Assembly (NCBI GenBank): GCA_029561505.1
Contig: JAKQXK010000043.1
Location: 1-9,284, forward strand
From: Spirochaetota bacterium
GTDB taxonomy: Bacteria > Spirochaetota > Leptospiria > Turneriellales > Turneriellaceae
Reading direction: 5' to 3'
DNA: 9,284 bases
Part shown: positions 1 to 7,502 of the stretch, piece by piece
Layout: each line of letters begins with the position of its first letter
Numbering within the stretch: the stretch's first letter is position 1
The notes under the pieces: generated by a model
What the model saw: only the letters and a program-made list of their open reading frames with translations
The model's database searches: none
What the model was told of the DNA's origin: nothing
Made by a program: the position numbers and the translations under genes

Positions 1-788
1 TCTGCGACGTAGTGGCTGATACGGTCGTCGAGGTTGAGCCTGTGGGCAACGTCGCGCACCAGGTCTTCGACAAATTTTGGGTTTTCGTAAGCCTTTTCGG
101 TTACATATTTTTCATCGGGACGCTTCAGCAGCCCATAAAGCTCGCACGAAGCGCTTTCTTCGGCGATACGAATGATATCTTCTATCCACAGGGTGTTGTG
201 GCCTTCGGCGAGTTCGCTGAGGCGCGCGGTAATGGTAATGTGGCTGCGCTGGTTGTGCGCGCCGTATTTTGAAATTTCTTTCGAGCACGGGCAAAGGCTG
301 GTGACAGGCACTGCCACTTTGATCTGCAGGTCGGTGATACCTTCTTCACATTTGCCGATGAAGGTCACGTCATAATCCATGAGGCTTTGAACTCCGCTTA
401 CCGGCGCGGTCTTGTTCACGAAGTAGGTAAAACGCATGTCAATCTGGCCAGCGCGCGACTCGAGCCGCTCGAGCATCTCGGGCAACAGAGCCTTGAACGA
501 AGGCACATCGAGGTGCTTTTTGCGCTCGAGAATCTCGACGAAGCGCGACATATGCGTGCCCTTAAAATGCTGCGGCAGGTAGACATACATATTGAGCTCG
601 GCCACGGTGTTTTGCGTGTCGCCGGTCTTGTCGCGAATCTGAATGGGGTAGCGTATGCTCTTGATGCCGACCTTGTCGATCGCAATGCGGCGGGTGTCGG
701 CGCTTGACTGAACGTCTACCAAAGGCGCTTCACCAGAAACGCCTGCTGGCGCTGTGGCGCCTGCGGCCACAGTTTGCAATGAACTCAT
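1..788 (-). CDS. folE2: GTP cyclohydrolase FolE2 (type IB), C-terminus cut by the window edge
   Basis: Reading the minus strand from the ATG at 788 gives 262 open codons running off the left edge. The product matches the FolE2/GCYH-IB family throughout: the N-terminal [10 protein letters not shown] stretch, then [18 protein letters not shown], the metal/catalytic segment [10 protein letters not shown] (Cys166, Cys168), GAHNQRSH (His178), and [16 protein letters not shown] (Glu216). By comparison with the Neisseria enzyme, the first Cys, the His of GAHNQ and this Glu probably form the metal site. The enzyme is cytosolic and converts GTP to 7,8-dihydroneopterin triphosphate plus formate, the entry step to folate and, where present, queuosine. 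Family length suggests only about 10-30 residues are missing. The start has no clear Shine-Dalgarno sequence; an in-frame TTG lies two codons upstream and a TAG three codons above that, so the N-terminus is well bounded. It is divergent from the M23 peptidase gene and unrelated to it in function. Confidence 0.96.
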   Translation of the reverse strand, partial: MSSLQTVAAGATAPAGVSGEAPLVDVQSSADTRRIAIDKVGIKSIRYPIQIRDKTGDTQNTVAELNMYVYLPQHFKGTHMSRFVEILERKKHLDVPSFKALLPEMLERLESRAGQIDMRFTYFVNKTAPVSGVQSLMDYDVTFIGKCEEGITDLQIKVAVPVTSLCPCSKEISKYGAHNQRSHITITARLSELAEGHNTLWIEDIIRIAEESASCELYGLLKRPDEKYVTEKAYENPKFVEDLVRDVAHRLNLDDRISHYVA

Positions 789-902
789 GGTCAAAGAGTA
801 CTAAAAAGAGCAAAAGTCAGCCAGAAAGAATGATGAATGTCCAAGGTTGGCTGCAGCAGGGCATATTGATTGACCTCGCAGCCGGGGCTTAAAGAGAACG
901 TT
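789..902. promoter_or_regulatory. Divergent intergenic region between folE2 and the M23 peptidase gene
   Basis: This 114-base gap must hold the promoters of both divergent genes. Toward the peptidase gene there is a TTGACC (870-875, five of six matches to a -35 box) and a CATATT (862-867), but neither has a properly spaced partner, so no promoter can be assigned. The purine stretch AAAGAGAA (891-898) just before the ATG at 903 serves as its ribosome binding site. No Zur-like palindrome was seen by eye, although FolE2 genes in some bacteria are zinc-regulated. Confidence 0.3.
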
Positions 903-2075
903 ATGCAATTCGTGCGGTTAGGCCTGTTGATTATTGTCACATCATGCCAGGCGTTTGCGGTCGAGCTCGAAGACCTGAGAAAGCAGTCGAAAACAAAGAC
1001 CGATCAGGTTCTCGACGAGAGCAACAAAAAACGCGAAAAACTGCTCGCGCGTTTCGCTGAATTTCAGAAAGATCTTGAACAGCTAAAGCCCGGGCTTGGC
1101 ATTCAGATGCCGGTCGAGGGGCGCAACGCAGCCAAGGTGAGACTGATCGATCACAACGAGCTAACGGGAATTCCCGAGGCCAAAAAGGTTTATGCGATTG
1201 TGACGCAACAATACAAACTCAGAACCTGGCACTCAGAAAGTGACTCGCAGAATCTCGACACGGTGAAACCCGGTGACAAGGTCGAGGTGTTGCTGATGGT
1301 TAACACCCGAGAGGCGAATGTGCCGAAATTTGGCTGGGTGATGGTGCGCACGGCTTCGGGCAGCGAAGGGTATATTCCGCAAATGTACCTGAAGAATATT
1401 CCCGAACAGGCGACGGTCTCGACAGCAAAAAAAGAAAAGAAATATGTATTTATCACGACGGGGCTTCGCATGCGCAGCGAGCCAACGCTGGCGGGCGAGT
1501 TTATTGCGCTCGTGCCGGCAGATGCCGAAGTTGACGTGCTGCGCTATTCGAAAAGCAAAGACACCGTCGACGGCCTAAAAGATTTTTGGGCTGAGATCAG
1601 TTATGGTGGGCGAACGGGCTGGGTGTTTAACGGCTATCTGCGCGCCGTCGGGCAGAAACCGCCACCAGAACCGCCGTCGGTGAATGCGGGTGGCTTCACG
1701 GTGCCGGTTGATGGTCGTGTCAGCTCGAAGTTTGGGCCGCGCATCGACCCCGTGACGAAAAAGAGCGGTGACTTTCACCGCGGCATCGATATTGTTGCAC
1801 CGGTCGGCGAACCGATCAAAGCGGCAAAAGACGGTGACGTGTTCGAGAGCTCGACAAACAAATGGTGGGGGCACTACATCATCATCAAACACTCCGGTGA
1901 CGTTTACACCTATTATTGCCATCAATCTCGAAAAAAATCAGCCAAAGGGCAAAAGGTGAAAACCGGTGAAGTGATCGGCTATGTTGGCAAGACGGGCAAA
2001 GTCACGGGACCGCACCTGCACTTTGAAGTGCGATCGGGTAAAGACCCGAAAGACCCGCTGCAATATCTTAAGTGA
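903..2075 (+). CDS. Exported M23-family peptidoglycan endopeptidase with two SH3-like domains
   Basis: A 390-residue protein. Residues 1-19 form an export signal (MQFVRLGLLIIVTSC...AFA); VTSC (Cys15) could be a loose spirochaetal lipobox, otherwise cleavage after AFA is likely. Residues about 22-60 are charged and probably coiled coil. Two bacterial SH3-like domains follow (about 97-164 and 181-247), each ending in a GYIPQMYL or GWVFNGYL type motif; such domains usually bind cell wall. A proline-rich linker leads to the C-terminal M23 (LytM/Peptidase_M23) domain with the zinc residues His292 and Asp296 (HRGID), His340 (YCHQS) and the HLHFE motif (His371, His373), so it is predicted to be active. 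It should cut peptide cross-links of peptidoglycan in the periplasm. The ATG at 903 is preferred over the in-frame TTG at 870 because it has a ribosome binding site and opens directly on the signal peptide. Its TGA directly abuts the stop of the convergent lipoprotein gene. Confidence 0.95.
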   Translation: MQFVRLGLLIIVTSCQAFAVELEDLRKQSKTKTDQVLDESNKKREKLLARFAEFQKDLEQLKPGLGIQMPVEGRNAAKVRLIDHNELTGIPEAKKVYAIVTQQYKLRTWHSESDSQNLDTVKPGDKVEVLLMVNTREANVPKFGWVMVRTASGSEGYIPQMYLKNIPEQATVSTAKKEKKYVFITTGLRMRSEPTLAGEFIALVPADAEVDVLRYSKSKDTVDGLKDFWAEISYGGRTGWVFNGYLRAVGQKPPPEPPSVNAGGFTVPVDGRVSSKFGPRIDPVTKKSGDFHRGIDIVAPVGEPIKAAKDGDVFESSTNKWWGHYIIIKHSGDVYTYYCHQSRKKSAKGQKVKTGEVIGYVGKTGKVTGPHLHFEVRSGKDPKDPLQYLK

Positions 2076-2349
2076 TTAACGCTGCGAGCGTGCAGCGAAC
2101 ATGACGTCGTGGTAGAGATTCATCAGCGCGCGGTTCAAGCGCGCAGCAGCTGGTGTTTTTGATCTTCGTTTCATAATCGACCAGCCAGGCGATCGCTGCG
2201 CGCTCAGCCACGTTGTGCTCTGGCCAGTCTGTTCGCGTGAGGCAGGTTTCGATCTGCTCTTCTGAAATCTGGCGTGAGGCGCAGCCTATGGCGACAAAAA
2301 TGAGGATTAATCCCGTTAACGAAACAGATGCCTTCACAAAACGCAGCAC
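2068..2349 (-). CDS. Small lipoprotein, probably frameshifted near its C-terminus
   Basis: This minus-strand frame of 93 codons begins at GTG 2349. It opens with a convincing lipoprotein signal: MLRFVK, a hydrophobic run, then the lipobox AIGC with the lipidated Cys at residue 23. A GTG at 2337 (MKASVSL...) is an alternative start; a TGA five codons above 2349 bounds the gene. GAAGG lies close upstream (spacing short for 2349, long for 2337). The mature part is short and helical-looking (ISEEQIETC, then AERAAIAWLVDYETK). I recognise no family. After residue 64 the frame as given becomes Cys- and Arg-rich with poor codons (CTA, CCA, CGA) and overlaps the peptidase stop by 8 bases. The neighbouring frame is far more protein-like there (see 2076-2174), so a 1-base insertion in the A5 run (plus-strand T5, 2156-2160) is suspected. 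Removing it gives a 90-residue protein ending at 2076. Confidence 0.6.
   Translation of the reverse strand: MLRFVKASVSLTGLILIFVAIGCASRQISEEQIETCLTRTDWPEHNVAERAAIAWLVDYETKIKNTSCCALEPRADESLPRRHVRCTLAALIT
2076..2174 (-). CDS. Likely true C-terminal part of the lipoprotein, in the shifted frame (or a separate 32-residue ORF)
   Basis: Offset by one base from the lipoprotein frame there is an open stretch with its own ATG at 2174, encoding 32 residues beginning MKRRSKTPAAARLN and ending MFAARSQR, with TAA at 2078-2076. Its codons (CTC TAC CAC GAC GTC ATG TTC) fit the rest of the window better than the overlapping frame does. The stop falls exactly next to the peptidase stop, with no overlap. No Shine-Dalgarno precedes the ATG, so I read it as the displaced end of the lipoprotein rather than an independent gene. 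The alternative is a short independent peptide. Confidence 0.45.
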   Translation of the reverse strand: MKRRSKTPAAARLNRALMNLYHDVMFAARSQR

Positions 2350-2404
2350 GCCTTCGCGTCAGGTTTTGGCTCGACCGTGGCAAGCATTCGTTTATTCGTG
2401 CTGC
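2350..2404. promoter_or_regulatory. Short divergent region between the lipoprotein and AMMECR1 genes
   Basis: The lipoprotein gene (minus) and the AMMECR1-led operon (plus) diverge here, so the operon promoter should lie in or next to this stretch. A weak candidate toward the operon is TTGGCT (2366-2371) with TTTATT (2391-2396), 19 bases apart, which is longer than ideal. It would start transcription near 2403. The assignment is tentative. Confidence 0.2.
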
Positions 2405-3082
2405 GTGCGGCGACGGCACTTGGGCAATCTTCAGAAATACCCTGCATTTCATAGATCGGTCAGACTGTTGTTCTGGTGCTGGGTTTTATGCGCGGCAGTT
2501 GCAGCGGCCGAGACGCCGGCAAATTTGCGGGCAGCGCTCGAATCGGTTTCTGAACGCACGATTCGCGCAATGCTTTCGGGTGAACCGATCAGCGAAGACG
2601 CGGCGGCACGGGCGCTCTTGAAGCGGCAGGTGAGCCGCAAGGGTATGTTTGTTTCGATATTCAACAAGAAGACGCGCCGCCTGCGGGGGTGTATGGGGTC
2701 GCTCGTCGCGCAGCGCGCCAATCTCTATGACGAAGTCACACACTGGACAACAATGGCGCTCATGCACGACGCGCGAACGAACTCACAGCCCCAAAATGCC
2801 GAATATTTCGTTATTATCTCTTTTATAGAGCAGCTAGAGCCGGTGGTGCATGCCTATGAAGTGAATGCAATACAGCACGGCATTCTGGTGCGCCAGCGTG
2901 GGCGCGAAGAACTGGTGCTGCCCGGCGAGGCGTTCACGACCGCATACGCGCTCAAAATGATCGCACAGAAGCTGCAGAACGACGCAGAAGCGCCGGGCAG
3001 CGAATATTTCAGAATATATGCCGAACGTTTCGGCAAAGCGATCGGCCTCTTTAAAAAATTTGACGGTGGATACGGTGGGTAA
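2405..3082 (+). CDS. AMMECR1-domain protein with an N-terminal export signal
   Basis: From the GTG at 2405 this is 225 residues. A basic N-terminus (RRRH, later HRSVR) leads into a hydrophobic segment, LLFWCWVLCAAVAAA (codons 2465-2509), followed by a plausible cleavage site before ETPANL. The rest matches the AMMECR1 fold: a helical start, GMFVSIF, the family signature LRGCMGS (2681-2701; usually LRGCIG), a DARTNSQP segment in place of the usual DPRFPP, FVIISFIEQLEPV, and HGILVRQRGREELVLPGEAF. The molecular function of AMMECR1 is not established. Cytosolic bacterial copies are often linked to Memo and radical-SAM proteins, neither of which is here. The start is uncertain: the frame is open back to 2213, and ATG 2288 has a GAGG upstream, but that would put about 60 odd residues before the hydrophobic segment and overlap the lipoprotein gene. 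TTG 2420 is also possible. The gene ends 16 bases before the macroglobulin ATG, so it is probably the first gene of that operon. Confidence 0.85.
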   Translation: MRRRHLGNLQKYPAFHRSVRLLFWCWVLCAAVAAAETPANLRAALESVSERTIRAMLSGEPISEDAAARALLKRQVSRKGMFVSIFNKKTRRLRGCMGSLVAQRANLYDEVTHWTTMALMHDARTNSQPQNAEYFVIISFIEQLEPVVHAYEVNAIQHGILVRQRGREELVLPGEAFTTAYALKMIAQKLQNDAEAPGSEYFRIYAERFGKAIGLFKKFDGGYGG

Positions 3083-3098
3083 TAAGTGTGGTGCTCTT

Positions 3099-6000
3099 AT
3101 GCGCCGCCTTGCCCAGCTTGTTCTGTTGCTTTTCGCGGTCACCGGCATCACGGCAGAAAATAATTACCTGACGATATATCCGCAAATGCGCAGCATCGCG
3201 ACATCGGCGCCGCTTCACTTAAGCGCTTTTGCACGCGGCGGCAAAGAGCTCGAGATTATGCTGATCGGCATCAGCCGCAGCGATTACGAAAAATACAGCG
3301 TCGACCCATGGTCGCGGCAATACCAGCAGATTCTGAGCAAGGCAAAGTACAAAGAGAGCAGCGCCGCGTTCAGGGCGAGGTTTAAGGCGAAAACCGGCGC
3401 CAATTATCTGCAGCTGAAGCATGGCGTGAAGCCGGGTTATTACCTCATTGTCGCGAAGCTCGATAACGACACCGTCGCCAAGAGCACACTGCTCGTCTCA
3501 GACATTGGTATTGTCGCGAAACAAAGTGAAACCGAACTTTTGATACAGACTGTGAATCTCGTCACCGGCAAGAGCCGACCGGCGACAGACGTCAACGTTT
3601 CGGCGCCCGCCGCAGCTTCAGGTATCGCGCTGAAGACAGACAAAGACGGGCTTGTGGTTCTGTCTTTCAAAGACCACGATTTGTCCAAAGACCAGCTTCG
3701 CATCACCGCAAACGACGGCAAACAAGAGGCTGAACTTTTTTCAGGCCAGACGCCTTTTCCCGACAGCAAATACCAGGTGTTCATCGACAGCGATCGCCCG
3801 ATTTACAAAGGCAATGACGTCGTTGAATGGTATGCGGTATTGAAAAAAAAGAAATCTGACGGCACGCTGGCCGCAATCGCCGGTGTTGCTGCAGAATACC
3901 GCGTGACGCTGCCCGACGGCAAGGTTGTGCAGAAGGGTGCGGTCAAAGTCGACGAGTGGGGCAAATGCACCGGTAAATTCAGAGCTCCGCCTGAGACGGG
4001 TGGTTTCGCGACGATCATGCTTTCTGTAGCGGGCGAAAGTCACCAGGCGAATGTTCTGATCAAAGATTATGTAAAACCGTCGTTGCTCGTCGAGGTAATG
4101 CCAGACCAAAGCGCGGTGATATTCGGCGCGAAGATACGCGGCAAAATTCGCTCGCGTTATCTTTATGGGGCGATTCCCGAAGGCGCAGAAGTCGAATACG
4201 AAGTTTACAAGGGCATCTACCGCAAACCCGAATTCGAGATTCGCAGCGAAGAAAAGTTTTTTGACATTGCGGGCCCAGCGCGCTCGGGTGGGCGCGGCGA
4301 CATCGTCGATCAGGGCAGGGGCACGCTCGACAAAGACGGCGAATTTGATTTTGTTATCAAAACTTCTGACGAGCACAAGGGCAGCGTGTTCACGATTCGT
4401 GCAACCGTCATTGCGAAAGGCGCGCAGAATCAAGAGGTCGACCGCGGTGGCGGGCAGTCGCAGGTGAAGGTGCTCGCTGGGGGCCTGGTGTTATCGCTGC
4501 GGCAAGACCGGTTTATTCTGCAGCCGGCAAAGCCAGAGCTGCTGCGGGCGCGCCTCATCGATTTAACCGAAAAGCCCGCTGCGGGGCAGCAGCTGAAAAT
4601 CGCCGTCTATCAGGAAAAGTGGAAAACAAGGTACGAAGGCACCGCGAAGGGTGAGGTTGAATATACAAAGGTGGCCGACCTGGCTGCCGAGACCGATGCC
4701 GCGGGTGTCGCAGAAGTGCCGGTTACGATTGCAGCTGAAGGCCATTTTCAGGTGACGGCGACGGCAAAAGACAGCGCCGGAAACGAAATCAGCGAAAGCG
4801 TTTTTTATTGGGTCGCCGGCTTTGAATTCGCGCTCGCAGGCCCCGCGCTCGCCGAACTTTCGGTCAAAGCCGACAAACGTTTCTATAACCCGGGTGAAAC
4901 GGCCCGCTTCATGATCACCTCGGCGCTGAAGGGCGCCGAAATTCTGCTCACCGCCGAAGGTGACCGAATTTACGAACACAGACTGCTGCGGCTAAACGGT
5001 AATTCGTCGCTTTATGAGCTGAAGCTCAGCGCTTCGCACATGCCCAATGTTTATATCTCAGCAAGTCTTGTCGCCGACGGGCGGTTGGTGAGCAGCGTGC
5101 TGCCGGTTTTCGTGTCGCCACAGAGCCGCTTCATTAAGGTAGAAATGCAGGCTGCTGAACCGCAATACCGTCCAGGTGAGAAAGTGAAGCTTTCTGTGCG
5201 TACGCTGAACGCAGAAGGCAAGGGCGTTGCAGCGTCGGTCAGTCTTGCGGTGGTCGACGAGGCAGTTTTTCTCGTGCAAGACCGGCTGGCGCCATCGATT
5301 GAAAAATTCTTTTATGGCCGCAGGCCCAACCGAACACGGCTCAGCTATTCGTTTCCACAGATTTTTACCGGCGGTGACGCGAAAGATTCACCAGAGCCCG
5401 AAGCCGACCGCACGAAATTCAGAGATACCGCATTTTTTTCTGCTAACGTCGAAACCGACAGTGCGGGCAAAGGTAATGTGGATTTCATTCTGCCAGGTAA
5501 TCTGACGACCTGGCGCGCGACTGGCATCGCTTCTGACAAGTCTGACCGCGTGGGTTCGGGCATGCTCAAGTTCATCTCAACCAAAGAGCTGGTGACCCGG
5601 CTTTCTGTGCCGCGGTTTCTGAACACGGCGTCCAAAGGCACCGTAACAGGCATCGTGCAGAACCTCACAAACGAGCCACTCGAAATCGAAGGATACTTCG
5701 TCGGCAAAGGGCTCAAACTCTCTGGCAAAACCAGGTTCTCGGGCACCGCAAAACCCCGGCAGCTCTTGACTTTCGAAGTCGTCGCATCGGCCGATGCAGA
5801 GAGTGCCGATGGCAAAGTTCTGTTCTTTGTCGAATCAAAAGACAAACGTTTCAAAGACAGCCTTGAGAAGCCCCTGCCGGTGCACGAAACCGGCCTCGAC
5901 CACACTTTCAGCACAGACGGTCTCATTCTGAAGCCCGGCAGCAACAAAGGCGCGCTGACGCTTGAGCTACCGAAGAATTTAAACCAGAAAAATTTTCAGG

Positions 6001-7502
6001 TCAAAGAATATGGCTTCAGCGTCGTGCCCAACCTCGGCGCCGCGGTTTTGGGTTCGCTCGAATACCTGCTCGAATATCCGCATGGTTGCGTTGAGCAGAC
6101 CACGAGTCGCTTTTTGCCGAACATTGAGGTCTTGCGCTTCATGAAGCGCCACAACCTGCAGTCTGAAAAACTTCAGGCGAAGCTCACACAAAATATCAGG
6201 GCGGGCATCATAAACCTGCTGGCGCTGCAGAACGAAAAACGCGGCGGTTGGGGCTGGTGGCAGAGCACAAACGAACACGCGATCAACCATTGGATGACCG
6301 CGTATGCAGTCTATGGGCTGGTCGAAGCGCGCAAGGCAGGCTTTGATGTCGATGCGACACGGCTGAAAAAGGGCATTGCGGCTCTCAAAGACATGATGCT
6401 CGAAACCGGCGGTGAGAAGTCGGCCTCGCTCGATGAGAATGATTTTCCGCAGAAAGAGTCGTTCGTCTATTTTGCCAATTATATTCTTACGCGGGCAGGC
6501 GAGGGTGATGCATCGGTGAGCGACGCGGCTGTAGCGCTCGCAACAAGCTCTCGAATCGAATCGCTCGGCTGGTCGGCGCAGACGCTGCTTGCAGAAAAGC
6601 GGTTGATCGAATATGCAGAGCTGCGCCGTGTGCTGATGAGCCGTGCAAAAGACGGCAGGTTCAGCGAAGACCTCGGGTCAGACCGGCCGAACACGAGCGA
6701 TGCCCACTACAGCGCTATTGCTCTCACCGCGCTCGCGCTCAATGACAAGGCAGACTTTTCTTCTGAATACATTACAGCGCTTCTTGGCAACCGCGATATT
6801 TCAGGAAAGTTTGTCTCGACCCGCGACACAGCGGCCTCTGTCTATGCGATTCTCGCCTTTTTGAATGCGAATGCCAAATACCTTTCGGCCGCACAAGAGA
6901 TTACGATCGAATATGCGTCGGGCAAGACCGAAACCGTGACCGTTGCCGCAGAACCTGGGCTTGCAGAACCGCGGCTGATCAAAGTCGACAGCGCAGACTT
7001 TCGTTCTGGCAAACCGGTCAAGGTTACATTCAGCGGCGAGGGGCTGGCGCAGGTCTACGCATACGTGAAAGGCTTTGAAAAAACGACCCAGTTCATTGCG
7101 ACAAATAACGGCATTTCGGTCGAGCGCCACTATGTCGAAGCGGGCAAAGAGGCTGAGAACTCGAAATTCACGGGCAGCCTTGTTGTTGGCGATGCCGTTG
7201 ATGTAATCGTCAAGGTAAACCCGGGAACCGGTTCGGGCAACTACCTTTATGTCAATGAGAATGTGCCGCCTGGTTTTGTCATTGAATCAGATTTTGACTA
7301 TAGCTACGGCAGGCGCAACGTCGTTGTGACTGGCAGCAAAATTTATTTCTATGCCGAGAACTATTATGGCAGCGAGACGTTTCGTTATCGCATTCGCGCG
7401 GTCAACGCTGGCAATTATCTGATACCCCCGGCGCGCGCCGAACTCATGTATAACGATACGCTGAACGGCTCTTCGGGGGCCGAAGTGATAAAGGTCGAAT
7501 AA
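3099..7502 (+). CDS. Periplasmic bacterial alpha-2-macroglobulin with intact thioester motif
   Basis: A 1467-residue protein. The Sec signal peptide is residues 1-20 (MRRLAQ...GITA), with no lipobox, unlike E. coli YfhM (a lipoprotein). Macroglobulin-like beta domains follow: the family motif DRPIYKGNDVV starts near residue 232, with further ones to about 700 (RFYNPGE, QYRPGEKV). The VDEAV segment (719-723) and a variable, charged stretch (about 730-772) sit where a bait region is expected. The A2M domain begins near 773 and contains the TTWRATGIASD motif. The alpha/alpha thioester domain (about 980-1280) carries GCVEQ, with Cys997 and Gln1000 positioned to form the thioester, and GGWGWW downstream. 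The C-terminal MG10-type domain ends in PPARAELMYNDT. Family members trap or covalently tag attacking proteases in the periplasm. Length is close to that of YfaS and YfhM. GTG 3075 is an alternative start, overlapping the AMMECR1 gene by 8 bases. The stop overlaps the vanW-type start by one base (TAATG). Confidence 0.97.
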   Translation: MRRLAQLVLLLFAVTGITAENNYLTIYPQMRSIATSAPLHLSAFARGGKELEIMLIGISRSDYEKYSVDPWSRQYQQILSKAKYKESSAAFRARFKAKTGANYLQLKHGVKPGYYLIVAKLDNDTVAKSTLLVSDIGIVAKQSETELLIQTVNLVTGKSRPATDVNVSAPAAASGIALKTDKDGLVVLSFKDHDLSKDQLRITANDGKQEAELFSGQTPFPDSKYQVFIDSDRPIYKGNDVVEWYAVLKKKKSDGTLAAIAGVAAEYRVTLPDGKVVQKGAVKVDEWGKCTGKFRAPPETGGFATIMLSVAGESHQANVLIKDYVKPSLLVEVMPDQSAVIFGAKIRGKIRSRYLYGAIPEGAEVEYEVYKGIYRKPEFEIRSEEKFFDIAGPARSGGRGDIVDQGRGTLDKDGEFDFVIKTSDEHKGSVFTIRATVIAKGAQNQEVDRGGGQSQVKVLAGGLVLSLRQDRFILQPAKPELLRARLIDLTEKPAAGQQLKIAVYQEKWKTRYEGTAKGEVEYTKVADLAAETDAAGVAEVPVTIAAEGHFQVTATAKDSAGNEISESVFYWVAGFEFALAGPALAELSVKADKRFYNPGETARFMITSALKGAEILLTAEGDRIYEHRLLRLNGNSSLYELKLSASHMPNVYISASLVADGRLVSSVLPVFVSPQSRFIKVEMQAAEPQYRPGEKVKLSVRTLNAEGKGVAASVSLAVVDEAVFLVQDRLAPSIEKFFYGRRPNRTRLSYSFPQIFTGGDAKDSPEPEADRTKFRDTAFFSANVETDSAGKGNVDFILPGNLTTWRATGIASDKSDRVGSGMLKFISTKELVTRLSVPRFLNTASKGTVTGIVQNLTNEPLEIEGYFVGKGLKLSGKTRFSGTAKPRQLLTFEVVASADAESADGKVLFFVESKDKRFKDSLEKPLPVHETGLDHTFSTDGLILKPGSNKGALTLELPKNLNQKNFQVKEYGFSVVPNLGAAVLGSLEYLLEYPHGCVEQTTSRFLPNIEVLRFMKRHNLQSEKLQAKLTQNIRAGIINLLALQNEKRGGWGWWQSTNEHAINHWMTAYAVYGLVEARKAGFDVDATRLKKGIAALKDMMLETGGEKSASLDENDFPQKESFVYFANYILTRAGEGDASVSDAAVALATSSRIESLGWSAQTLLAEKRLIEYAELRRVLMSRAKDGRFSEDLGSDRPNTSDAHYSAIALTALALNDKADFSSEYITALLGNRDISGKFVSTRDTAASVYAILAFLNANAKYLSAAQEITIEYASGKTETVTVAAEPGLAEPRLIKVDSADFRSGKPVKVTFSGEGLAQVYAYVKGFEKTTQFIATNNGISVERHYVEAGKEAENSKFTGSLVVGDAVDVIVKVNPGTGSGNYLYVNENVPPGFVIESDFDYSYGRRNVVVTGSKIYFYAENYYGSETFRYRIRAVNAGNYLIPPARAELMYNDTLNGSSGAEVIKVE

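Noticed and set aside
12..707. Several plus-strand open frames at the left end
   Set aside because: They are antisense to folE2, whose protein matches its family along its whole length on the minus strand.
2080..2097. CGCTGC/GCAGCG hairpin as an intrinsic terminator
   Set aside because: The stem is short and no T-run follows on either strand; it also lies within the probable lipoprotein coding end.
3741..4433. A 230-codon open frame on the minus strand
   Set aside because: It lies wholly inside the macroglobulin gene, has no recognisable domain, and its open length follows from the codon bias of the real gene on the other strand.
5345..5947. A 200-codon open frame on the minus strand
   Set aside because: It is antisense to the conserved A2M domain, has low-complexity Ser/Arg/Pro composition and no signal or family match.
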